Virus record (IMG/VR): IMGVR_UViG_3300044647_001578
Coordinates: 1-64,000 of that record
Direction: 5' to 3' (one strand)
DNA: 64,000 nt
Origin: a virus
Made by a program: the position numbers and the translations under genes. The notes under the pieces are model-generated. The model was given only the letters and a program-made list of their open reading frames with translations, did no database searches and was not told where the DNA came from. Positions 57,301 to 64,000 of this stretch are shown in pieces. The first letter of the stretch is position 1; the number at the start of each line of letters is the position of its first letter.

Positions 57301-60300
57301 TTAATTTCGTCAATAGCAATTTTTTCTTGATCAAGCATTAATTGCTTTTCTTGACCACTTGAAAAGTATGTTCCATCCTTAGCTGCTTTTTTACGTGCTT
57401 CCTTTAAAGCTTTTGCTTGTCTAGACTCGACATCCGTAGACAAAGCCATCATTGCAGTATTTAGCTGATTTGCTTGTTCTGTTGCATCACGGTTAGTTGC
57501 CATTGCGGTAGTCAAACTATCAATTGCAGATGCTGCAGCAGACGCTGTATCCTTTATGTCATTAAATCCTTGTGAACGAACTGTGTAGGCTGCGGCATTT
57601 GCTGATTGGTCTGATAATGCGTACATAGTGTATATCTTTTTAGCCGCATCTTCTGCTGACATGCCCATAGCGATCAATTGTTCTTTAAGTCTTATGGCAA
57701 GCTCTCTCTGTTTTTCTGGGTCTTCGTTGCCCGTTTGATTAATTAAAGCTACTTGATCAGAATAATTAGTTTTAACTTCTTTTTTTAACTTCTTGTATTC
57801 TTCAATAGTTATATCTAGTGGGGTTCCAGATCCTTGCATGCTTTCGTATAAAAGGGTATTTCTTTCTTTTAATGCCTTTGCATTATTGATTGCTTCTTTT
57901 ATTTTGTCATTAAAGTTTGTAAACTTAAGGCCTGCTTTTTCTGCAGCTTCTGCAGTCATTCCATAACCTAATGCGTTTAGTCTAAGGGCCTCTTTGTGAG
58001 CCTGCCACCTATCGTAACCATATTTGGCTATTGCAGCACCTGCTCCAACAGCAAGATTAAATCTAGTAAATATGCTTAATGATATTCCAAGTGCTTTGCT
58101 GAAAAGATTTGAGCTTCCAGTTAGCTTGCTTAGCATTGTTCCATATTTAGTTAGCTGCGGAGCACCCGTAATTTTGTTAGCTCCAACTGCACCTATTGGA
58201 GTTCTTGCTTGTATAAATTTATTACCCATAATGCTTGTGCCTTTTCCTGCACCTGCATTCATCATGCTTCCCATAGCCAAGAATGGAAGGATTGATCCAA
58301 CTTGTTTAATTACATCTCCTTGGGTTCCGCCAACTTTATCGCCAGCATAATTTGCACCTTGCTGTATTCCAAAAAATAATAATAGCTGCTTTAGCATTGG
58401 GACTATTCCACCAAGCCTAAAGCCATTTGGAATAGATCCGCCAGCTTTATATCCATTTGGAATTATTCCACCAGCATTTCTTGGAACAAATAGTTCTGGC
58501 CCCTTCTCTCCAACAATGTATGGCTGGCCTGCATTAACTGGTCCGCCCTTTTCTCTTCCCTCTAGCTTAAATATTAATTGTTTTAATGCATCTGTAATTG
58601 AAGTATCTTTTTTAGATTCCCAATTTGCAAACTTCTTTCTAAGTATTTCTCTATCTATTTGAGAAAGAACTTTTCGTCCAAGAGGATCGGACAAAGTTGA
58701 AGATGCAGCAGACCTTATTACTGTATCCATAATATCTGGCTCTAATGCTTTTATTAGCTGGCCTTTTGCATTTTTTGTATAGCCGTACGGCATTTCTTTT
58801 GCAAGTTCGCCTGCTAGCTTGTCGTAAAGAATTCTTTGAGTTCTCTTTGTTAGCCCTGTTGATGCAAAAAGCTTTTCAGCCATTCCAATTTCTAAAGAAG
58901 TAACTCCCCAACCACCAGTTGAGTCTTTGCCAAATCCTGCTCCAATTCTGTGAAGCGCTTTGCCTTTTGTGATTGCTCCAATTAGTCCGCCTAATATAAA
59001 TCCATTTTGTGGTGTTTTAAAAGCATTGTCGGAAAGGCTTACTGCATGTCCAGACTGCCTACGCTTTAGCTCATCTGCTGCAAGCATTTTAGCAATTGCT
59101 GCGGGAGTCATTGTTTTTTCTGGAGACATTGTTACTGATGAATGAACTCCGTGCAAGTCCTGATAGGTTTTTCTTCTTGCATCAGATAGTCTTTCAATCA
59201 TTGCATTGTAAATAACTTTTTCTTCTGCGGTTAAATCAGGGAATCTTGCAACAGTTTGCTTTAGTTTAGGCAAAGCTTCATTAATTTCTTTAAGCATTCG
59301 ATCATTGTATTGATCTGCTGTCATCCCTTTTGGAATATCTGAAGTTGCTTCAGCAAAGAATTTTTTTGTGCTGCTTCCCTTTACTCCTAGCAAGTTAACC
59401 ATTGCTTGGTGTTTAAAAGAAGGCATGATTGCTGAATAATCTCTAAGGCCAGATGCTGTAGAAAAAACTCCAGCTGGGCCGACGTCTCCCAAAACATTTC
59501 CAGAAAGGTTTCCTCTTCCTAAATCTTTATCTCCACGCAAGGCAGAAGCAACTAGCTGTCTGAAGTACTGGTCGTTTGTAAATTTAGAGTCTGTTGATGC
59601 AAATCTTGGATCATACTCAGACTCTAGTGCAAGAAGTTTTCTTTTTCCAGCAGGGTCTGTTGGGTCTTTAATTACAACAATTTTTTGTTTTGGTGCATGA
59701 AGCCCATGAACTTCACGAGCAATTTGTGTTGCTCTCATTTCAGCTAAAGCTGCTTTTTCATCTAATACTGGCTTTACGAATACCTTGCTTCCATCTTTTG
59801 AATAAATACCACCAATGCCTGCAACTGGAAAGCTTCTTCCTGTTGTAGGAGAAAGTATTTCTCCATATTCAGTAACTTGCTTTTTTGAAAATCTAGAATC
59901 TTTGACTGCTTGATCTGCTTTTACCATTGCAGTTTTTGCTGCTCTTTGGGCTTCTACTTGTTTAATGGATCTTGGCATTCCAAGGAATACTGTTCCTCCT
60001 GGGAACAATCTTTGTGCCATTGGAACCTGGCCGCCATCATTTAATCCTATGTTTTCGCCAATTTCTCCACCAGCGTTTCTTCTTGCAATAATTTTAAGTG
60101 CGTGACTTACTCCACTAGATGTAGTTAGGAGTGTGGCTAAATTAGTGCCTTTAGCCCAAGAGGGTAGCCTAGAACCTATTGTTCTATTTTCACTTACCCA
60201 GGTTAGTCTGCCATCTTTTCTTTTAACTATCTGGCCTTTTTGAATTGAGTTATTAGGCTTTCCTGTTATTAGTCCACGAGCTATGGCTTCATCTTTAGTT

Positions 60301-63300
60301 AAAACCTCTTTAGCTCTTTCAGTAAATACTTGAGATATAGCAGAAAATAAATTTCTTCTTCCGCCAGCTTTTGATGGGTCAATCCTAATTCCACGCAAAG
60401 CAGGCTTAAATATTTCTTTAGCAAGTCTTTCAAAACCAAACGGGTCGAGCTTGCCGCCGATCATCCTGCTTGCATTTTCTGGAAGTTCTAATTTACGAAT
60501 CAATTCTTTAAGCGCTGCTGAGTTTCTTCTTTCTGCTTGAACCGCATCCCCACCTAGTGTGACTGCTGCTTCATTCATTAAGCTGTTCGGATTCATTCCA
60601 GAATCTAAGGTTGCTCTTATTAAGCTTGCTATGTAACTTCCAGTTAAACCTTTTCCATTAGAATTTACTCCAAGATTTAATTCTCTTGGAAGTAGCAATG
60701 CCATTCCGCTTAAGTCTTCTGTAATATGTGTTCTTTGTAACGCTAGCTTTTTAGGATTTCCTAAACCGCCTCCACCGTTTCTTCCAAGACCAGATGTATT
60801 TCCTGGTCCGCCGTTTAGCTCGTACATTAAAGGCATATTTCTTTGTGCAATGTGCGCTGGTATTACTGCTTCTCCAGGTGTTAATACAACTGGGACCTGA
60901 CCACCTTCTTGTGCATAATAAGATTTGCCTCCAAGAATATTTGTTATTAACGGTAGATGCTTTTCAGTAGCAGCTTTATTGATTACAAATGATCCAGGCT
61001 CAGCTGTTGTATGGTATGTATCTGTGTTGCCAGTTCCTGGAACAAAACCACCTTTTGCAAACTTTGGCTTTGTTGTTTCTATGTTGTATCCAGCACCAGA
61101 AGTTCTTACCCCGCCAAGAGCTCTTGCGATTCTATCAACCATTGCTTTTGTAGGTCCTTTATGGAACATCTCTTTCATATTAGACTTTCCTGTAGCTGGA
61201 TCTACTACTGGCTGAGAGGTTAGTGGTACTGTTCCTAGGTTTGCTGTTCTGCCCATTCCCGCTGCAGTTAGTCTTGTTGTTTCTGCAAGCATTGCTTCTA
61301 CTGTTGCATTTAATGAAATAATTCTTGCTCTAGCTTGTTCTACTGTTATTTTACTTTGCTGAACTTGCTGAACAATTGCTGCAGTTTCTTTTGCTGCAAG
61401 GTCTGTTATCTGGCTAAACTCTGGCAACAATGCTTGGTAAGAATCAGATAAGCTTGATGTAACAGTTCCTGTTGCCATCACTTCCGCCTTTAGTATCTTA
61501 AGCTCTGCTTCAGATTGCATAGCAATAGCGGCTGTCATTGCATGCCATTTTGCAGCTTCTGCTGCAACAATTCCTGTGGAGGTTCCTCCTATTGATGTTA
61601 GTCCAGGGATTTTTGGTAGATCGCTGTCCATATAAGCCTGTGGATTTCTGCCAACTCTTATATTTACTGGCTTTGATCCTGGTACTGTTCCAAATATTGT
61701 TCCTGCTTGTGGATTTCCAGATGGAATTAAGTGAGACATGTCTCTAGAATATGGTGCACCAACTAGTGGATTATTTTTATCTACCACTCTTCCAGCGGGT
61801 CCTGCTGCCATAATTACTCCGCCTGCTACTGTTGATACTGCTGGCTGAACAGATACTTTGGCTGCATTTGCTTTTGCTTCTAGATTTATAAATGATTCTG
61901 CAAGTGTATTTACTGCATTAGATAAAACAATAGTTGCTTCTGTATCCGAGTAGAACGATGTTGCAAGACCTTTAGCAGCAGCATCTGCGGCTATGATCTC
62001 TGGTGTTAATAATTTAAATCCGTGCCCACCCTTTGCTAATTGTCTTAGATGGAATATTCCCTTGATTACATATCCAATAAAGTTGCCCATAACACCCGTC
62101 AACATAATAAGAGGTCCAGCAATTGCTGTGAAACCTCCTAATACATTTAATAATGTTTTAACTGGCTCTGGAAGCTTCTGGAAAAACTTTATAATTGCGT
62201 CGACAACTTTTAATACCTTTGTGCTTATTCTTAAGAATTGCTCTCCTGCGCCAGCTAGGTCTGCTTGAACTGATGCCCAAGCTCTCTTGAACTGCCCAGA
62301 GGCTGATTCTGTCATCATCTTTAATTCTCGATCTGAAATTGCTGCTAGTTCTGTTACGCTAGCCTTCATTAAGTCCATTACTTGAAGTGTTTGTGATCCA
62401 GACTTTCCTAGGTTTTCAAATAACGCCGACATTCTTGCAAACTGGAACTTACCAAATAGCTGTTCAATTGCTCTTGATTTATCTAGCGGATTAAGATTGT
62501 CTAGTGCGGCCTGCAATGATAATATTGTTGCAGTTAGATCACCAGCATTATCATTTACAATACCCTTTAGATCAATTCCAAATCCCATAAACTGCTCTGT
62601 TGCAACTTTAGTTGGGTTAATAAGTGATGCCATCGCTGACTTAATTGCGTTTGCACCTTCTGATGCATTTACTCCGCCTTCTTTCATTGCAGTAAGGTAG
62701 AGCGCTAAATCTTTTACATCTCCGCCAAGAGATTTAATTACTGGACCAGCTTTAGGAATTGCTTCAGTCAAATCTGCAAGGCTTGTTGATGTCTGGTTTT
62801 CAACTGCGTTGAGGAAGTCAATTGATTGTGCTAGTTCATCGGTGCTCTGCTTAAAGGCATTTTGAATTGCAAGAGTTGCTTTCATCGCATCTTGTCTATC
62901 AACTTCACCAAGCACGGCAAGTCTTGTTGTTTGCTGCGTAGCGGCAATTAAATCATTACCCTGTTGTCCTGTTGCTGCTAAGTCTGCAGCGAGTGCGATT
63001 GTTTCTTTATAGGCAACACCATAAGAGCCAGCAATTTCTCTAGCTGTTGCAGTAACATCTTTTCTTACCTGTGCCAGATCTGCAGATGAAGTTGCTGCAA
63101 GCCCTCCATAAACTTTTGTTAATCTTACTAATTCTGCGTCTGCTTCTCTGAATGCTTTTTGTGCTGCCGCTCCGAACATAACCAAAGGAACAGTTAGTCC
63201 TACTGTAAGCTGGCGACCAGCCCATTGGGTATTTTTACCCCAGTTAATAAGACCTGTTGATCCGTCAAGCATTACCTTGTTCATTATTGCGGCTTCTTGT

Positions 63301-63764
63301 CGAGCAATAGCCATCTTGTTCTTTATTTCATCAAGACCTTTTGCAACCATGACATTGTATTGCATTTGTCCTTGTGCATTTTTGCCTACAGGTTGAACTA
63401 TAGCCTGTTGCAGCATTACCTGCTGCTTAGCTAAGTCTCTAATTAAATTGCTTGTCTTCTTTGTATGGCCGCTCCAAGCATTATAATAATCGTTGAGCTT
63501 GAGGCGACCTCTATCTAAGTTCTTTCCGAACTTGTCTACGTCTGATGATAGGGATACAAAGTGTTGCGAGAACTGTCCTGTTGATGTTAGCGTTGTTGCA
63601 AACGACTTGTTCATCACAGCAATTTGATTTGCTAGTTTTGCGTTTGTTCCCGCTGTTGTTTCTTGCAGTTTTATGAGTTGGGCAGTAACCGCAGCTAGCT
63701 GAGCTCTTAAGCTCGTAAAGTCTGCGTGGGCGGTAATATTGGTCGTTATTATATTATCTGCCAT
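51300..63764 (-). CDS. Giant tape measure protein with embedded globular domains
   Basis: 4,154 residues, 12.5 kb. TP901-type tape-measure core at about 180-530 (WAGRQLTVGLTVPLVMFGAA) with membrane-like segments near 540-580. Repeated GGxVPGxGNTD...EPGSFVINKAAT-type linkers recur (near 920, 960, 1745 and 2605, and the end). Inserted domains: a possible kinase-like fold (about 1290-1540), an OmpA-like peptidoglycan-binding domain (about 2684-2796, QGHTDSVG, LSQNRANAIAEYM, NRRAEL), and an APH/HipA-type kinase-like fold (about 3015-3170, LGHGDMHPGNLL, FDWG). Long coiled coils lie at about 1900-2450. It sets tail length and probably helps genome entry through the wall. Confidence 0.92.
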   Translation of the reverse strand: MADNIITTNITAHADFTSLRAQLAAVTAQLIKLQETTAGTNAKLANQIAVMNKSFATTLTSTGQFSQHFVSLSSDVDKFGKNLDRGRLKLNDYYNAWSGHTKKTSNLIRDLAKQQVMLQQAIVQPVGKNAQGQMQYNVMVAKGLDEIKNKMAIARQEAAIMNKVMLDGSTGLINWGKNTQWAGRQLTVGLTVPLVMFGAAAQKAFREADAELVRLTKVYGGLAATSSADLAQVRKDVTATAREIAGSYGVAYKETIALAADLAATGQQGNDLIAATQQTTRLAVLGEVDRQDAMKATLAIQNAFKQSTDELAQSIDFLNAVENQTSTSLADLTEAIPKAGPVIKSLGGDVKDLALYLTAMKEGGVNASEGANAIKSAMASLINPTKVATEQFMGFGIDLKGIVNDNAGDLTATILSLQAALDNLNPLDKSRAIEQLFGKFQFARMSALFENLGKSGSQTLQVMDLMKASVTELAAISDRELKMMTESASGQFKRAWASVQADLAGAGEQFLRISTKVLKVVDAIIKFFQKLPEPVKTLLNVLGGFTAIAGPLIMLTGVMGNFIGYVIKGIFHLRQLAKGGHGFKLLTPEIIAADAAAKGLATSFYSDTEATIVLSNAVNTLAESFINLEAKANAAKVSVQPAVSTVAGGVIMAAGPAGRVVDKNNPLVGAPYSRDMSHLIPSGNPQAGTIFGTVPGSKPVNIRVGRNPQAYMDSDLPKIPGLTSIGGTSTGIVAAEAAKWHAMTAAIAMQSEAELKILKAEVMATGTVTSSLSDSYQALLPEFSQITDLAAKETAAIVQQVQQSKITVEQARARIISLNATVEAMLAETTRLTAAGMGRTANLGTVPLTSQPVVDPATGKSNMKEMFHKGPTKAMVDRIARALGGVRTSGAGYNIETTKPKFAKGGFVPGTGNTDTYHTTAEPGSFVINKAATEKHLPLITNILGGKSYYAQEGGQVPVVLTPGEAVIPAHIAQRNMPLMYELNGGPGNTSGLGRNGGGGLGNPKKLALQRTHITEDLSGMALLLPRELNLGVNSNGKGLTGSYIASLIRATLDSGMNPNSLMNEAAVTLGGDAVQAERRNSAALKELIRKLELPENASRMIGGKLDPFGFERLAKEIFKPALRGIRIDPSKAGGRRNLFSAISQVFTERAKEVLTKDEAIARGLITGKPNNSIQKGQIVKRKDGRLTWVSENRTIGSRLPSWAKGTNLATLLTTSSGVSHALKIIARRNAGGEIGENIGLNDGGQVPMAQRLFPGGTVFLGMPRSIKQVEAQRAAKTAMVKADQAVKDSRFSKKQVTEYGEILSPTTGRSFPVAGIGGIYSKDGSKVFVKPVLDEKAALAEMRATQIAREVHGLHAPKQKIVVIKDPTDPAGKRKLLALESEYDPRFASTDSKFTNDQYFRQLVASALRGDKDLGRGNLSGNVLGDVGPAGVFSTASGLRDYSAIMPSFKHQAMVNLLGVKGSSTKKFFAEATSDIPKGMTADQYNDRMLKEINEALPKLKQTVARFPDLTAEEKVIYNAMIERLSDARRKTYQDLHGVHSSVTMSPEKTMTPAAIAKMLAADELKRRQSGHAVSLSDNAFKTPQNGFILGGLIGAITKGKALHRIGAGFGKDSTGGWGVTSLEIGMAEKLFASTGLTKRTQRILYDKLAGELAKEMPYGYTKNAKGQLIKALEPDIMDTVIRSAASSTLSDPLGRKVLSQIDREILRKKFANWESKKDTSITDALKQLIFKLEGREKGGPVNAGQPYIVGEKGPELFVPRNAGGIIPNGYKAGGSIPNGFRLGGIVPMLKQLLLFFGIQQGANYAGDKVGGTQGDVIKQVGSILPFLAMGSMMNAGAGKGTSIMGNKFIQARTPIGAVGANKITGAPQLTKYGTMLSKLTGSSNLFSKALGISLSIFTRFNLAVGAGAAIAKYGYDRWQAHKEALRLNALGYGMTAEAAEKAGLKFTNFNDKIKEAINNAKALKERNTLLYESMQGSGTPLDITIEEYKKLKKEVKTNYSDQVALINQTGNEDPEKQRELAIRLKEQLIAMGMSAEDAAKKIYTMYALSDQSANAAAYTVRSQGFNDIKDTASAAASAIDSLTTAMATNRDATEQANQLNTAMMALSTDVESRQAKALKEARKKAAKDGTYFSSGQEKQLMLDQEKIAIDEINSQVENQVYLTKEVVDEMAKIDPSIRQIVNEQETALSLWQKTRIQVKGYTGDLRALNAEQTNDLYNLQISLGKKVESANREGVLKKQYADLDRMLQLQTKYQKAARGQSVADQISDRDKIASLQKQIDANNKLADARLKALDAAKQEGDIGREIAKKQAEYDAALATGNIAGAQQASLDIQGYQSELQYNAQKKSIEDSNILKNVPLQKLIEAIQSKQQGISDNAQLAGEKLGDLSGKITDTESAISEVNTAMLNWQIELLKKPEAERQAWRTGEQSKKMLAAVADAAEKAGVKLNGLKDLDLGAAMVASLEGKLGALSTIDVNGNVIINIDGKRLNIGPDSGSGTRSDPYNLGKAGTGTTTIPGASLESYGNARKDWGPMGISQRLEALAKERGVNPGEFFSVTDKDGKISTFKVRDNGSIERTGNPYNRADGGHIRGAGTATSDSIPAYLSNGEYVIKADSVSKYGVETFDALNAGKYAAGGPINPTPQSKHNSSFGTGGSNINVNMQGGKLMGPIEAWQDANKQIIKIEVPPITANFATNSYTLNKEQRLELQAIAKDLIKHKLASIVVQGHTDSVGKGKDNKILSQNRANAIAEYMSKFVPGTAFTPVGYGEYRPLVPNTTAENRARNRRAELFLPDKYKTIYPEFVPEKHETFLSKGKIEGGGSIGPNGTLVSGGSMESVIDWGKLFKKVKKAIGFHTGGEVGHRHGRNLPKTKSKYKTVDQYREEQGMNLGNTSSAGNSGGTNWLKFLEPGEVSDPSKRSDWSNLVHSFSNTMTPVMKHTNPGGPILYELFGKYLQQSATNIYAGEGKWNDYTSIGSTFAGGPIAKGVGLVLKSIPKALQAIKVGQKLKAGNFDDLMNIGKSTKGKSRPSIMQAADGSVHYMKIMQDVMEGAFEVTGSTIAKRFKMPSTDNILGSWKNLSVILSKDFASKGMKTLEDAGAMLPHGALDMDWLKANASMKSFGKMRAVSSILGHGDMHPGNLLLKGKKTLGAFDWGMIDSLTNPAETALKAGSTLVGKQASQFTKGFASVRKSIAKQGPEKFIDDILTKSGITDEGQLKVLRSVLERNVKSLLDLKIPGKFHKGGAVHPHRADGSHEVTMSAMTPQKQAATDKAMDKLYEKNPDYYKNKNGEWTKKGPSQWEKYTTASNWKGLFQNGGGTGAIYDDITSKILTLTFGPNASKMNSTGKDFKKGEWITGGLNLLTAGLTGTVSTAFGRAFIEQLGISKGIPGLGALLPKGSFPFLGAAGSKLATNAATAAVIGGARPFVESKLAPTIQKPKVKVTAEQFKPNNVYPPYVLHEGMSVPLHSGGPFGNDAVVFQGIDENLSSLLTNHQVSAVIPTTPEGILSYVLKKDPSNKKAQDLLDKINSGYQWGDRDVKEFLMNMLAAGNVNLKNVDPYAITNSSSSEGLIQLISAMKGNAKDSIAIKSKTKAMAPILSRMAEEYAEKARLAKIAADARTEYNGGLRGGFFGNRGEEPLTRAEIAAYRARGMEPHYIPTTPDDIPMIRVFNDEFPRTDGQGDLFETAAGFKIFDRFVGPKGSVAGTDDAASHSIARTSRHFGIYDAVQSHMQGAWKPDKPFIVSTLSNLMKYNGKPEQLHSADSYFLQGFGKPFHYSKKEGQLSSVFPLEESAYISKLKELGLHKDGEPLPVITENPSTKEIFYLSKEKYSQRELDEILKEVNENKNLRPIEQFDAAKKSDPDHVRMYGDQDFYAPARNPYEGDAGQSAQRALQILAIDKAKKQIGIDQPYSYAVGGEHQSLNQETIMELAAKLGVRFDGGHNSSDIDMLARSSGSNPFTSILNTYRTSIGEIGPGISTTQKALDALLMWTRFGKYQSGKIYPNENDLKAMRDSIIGQYANGAISNKEFMEKIAQISDLMDDDMVRGATGGYLKGGKFNIPKFETGINSVPVDMLAMLHKNEAVVPANMNPFNPNANNATMGGATYNITNNINGFDGDINQLSNIVTQKTITAIKTLDSRNSKMSGTSMTVGVK
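54250..54715 (-). other. APH-type kinase-like domain inside the tape measure
   Basis: Residues about 3015-3170: a Lys in HYMKIMQ, a Glu in AFEVTGS, the catalytic-loop pattern LGHGDMHPGNLLL and the metal motif FDWG. These are the hallmarks of aminoglycoside-phosphotransferase and related kinases. Confidence 0.6.
55375..55715 (-). other. OmpA-like peptidoglycan-binding domain inside the tape measure
   Basis: Residues about 2684-2796: ANFATNSYTLNKEQR start, VVQGHTDSVG, LSQNRANAIAEYM and ENRARNRRAEL. The Asp and Arg that hold diaminopimelate in OmpA are both present. Confidence 0.8.
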
Positions 63765-63773
63765 ATATATATG

Positions 63774-63998
63774 TTACTCTATAGAGTATCCTAATCCTGC
63801 TCCGATGCCAAATCCAGCTTCTGCTGCAAAACCACCTTGTAATGAAACAACATCATCTGCTGATGCTCCTATACCAAGTGCTCTTCTTCTAACATCTTCG
63901 AAGGTTGATCCCTCCCCATTTTGATTACTGCTTTCATTTAATTCAACACCCTGAATTAAAGCTAAGAACTTTCTTTTCTCTTCTTCAGTTTTTTGCAT
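63774..63998 (-). CDS. Pre-tape-measure protein (putative tail assembly chaperone part)
   Basis: 74 residues, MQKTEEEKRKFLALIQGVEL, acidic, ending AAEAGFGIGAGLGYSIE. It lies directly before the tape measure gene, where the frameshifted second half of the tail assembly chaperone is usually found, and the sequence type matches what I recall there. The ATG is at the window edge, so the frame may continue upstream. A frameshift site could not be shown. Confidence 0.55.
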   Translation of the reverse strand: MQKTEEEKRKFLALIQGVELNESSNQNGEGSTFEDVRRRALGIGASADDVVSLQGGFAAEAGFGIGAGLGYSIE

Positions 63999-64000
63999 TG

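Noticed and set aside
63985-63998. AAAAAAC near the start of the pre-tape-measure gene as a -1 frameshift site for the tail chaperone
   Set aside because: The reading frame of the gene is neither the 0 nor the -1 frame of that heptamer, and the upstream part is outside the window.
1-64000. Prophage signs: integrase, att sites, immunity repressor
   Set aside because: None was seen in this window; absence here does not prove a lytic lifestyle because the genome continues beyond both ends.

Overview
The window is a piece of a large, low-GC tailed-phage genome, most likely a long-tailed siphovirus of an actinobacterium. The actinobacterial assignment rests on a WhiB-type Fe-S regulator with all four cysteines, many start codons placed exactly six bases after a TANNNT -10 box (the leaderless arrangement common in Actinobacteria), an Lsr2-like mini-protein, and many small zinc-ribbon proteins of types I recall from actinophages. 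The low GC and the host-like secreted proteins would fit a freshwater actinobacterium, but that is inference. Both ends of the window lie inside the phage genome; no portal, capsid, integrase or att site is visible.

Layout. 1-2329 (+ strand): a tightly overlapped set of small unknown acidic proteins, then an Lsr2-like mini-protein and one further unknown gene, each with its own promoter. 2330-2884: a convergent, gene-free AT-rich region with two perfect DnaA boxes, two copies of a composite promoter repeat (a third copy drives the Lsr2-like gene), three CTCCAC iterons at 10-bp period and a closing hairpin; it is a candidate replication origin and/or ncRNA locus. From 2885 to the end everything is on the minus strand and is read from right to left.

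In transcription order: 63998-42203 is the tail module (a small pre-tape-measure ORF, a 4,154-aa tape measure protein, tail proteins, a receptor-binding fibre with an S74-type chaperone). 42116-27218 is DNA metabolism (metallophosphoesterase, DnaB helicase, DnaG primase, ssDNA-binding protein, DnaE-type polymerase, MazG, RecA, Cas4-like nuclease, RuvC-like resolvase). 27190-24225 is packaging (putative small terminase, a 2OG oxygenase, large terminase). 23969-23749 holds tRNAs Met, Arg and Lys. 23709-17303 has a 2OG oxygenase, an SGNH protein, CHAP endolysin, SNase-like nuclease, Hsp20, a structured RNA candidate, an 893-aa secreted Pro-rich repeat protein and two holin-like proteins. 17082-16924 holds tRNAs Asn and Leu. 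16903-2885 is an accessory region (WhiB, proteasome-like Ntn hydrolase, secreted subtilase, thioredoxin, secreted Ala/Thr-rich protein, luciferase-like monooxygenase, APS-kinase/nucleotidyltransferase fusion, glutathione peroxidase, three more 2OG oxygenases, HNH endonuclease).

The most unusual points are: six distinct prolyl-hydroxylase-like 2OG-Fe(II) oxygenases spread over the window; a tape measure carrying an OmpA-like peptidoglycan-binding domain and one or two kinase-like domains; two DUF2061 membrane proteins, each directly downstream of a different metabolic enzyme; three Sec-type secreted proteins, one of them a protease; and at least twelve leaderless promoters. The redox genes (glutathione peroxidase, thioredoxin) and the oxygenases suggest a phage that invests in oxygen chemistry in an aerobic host.
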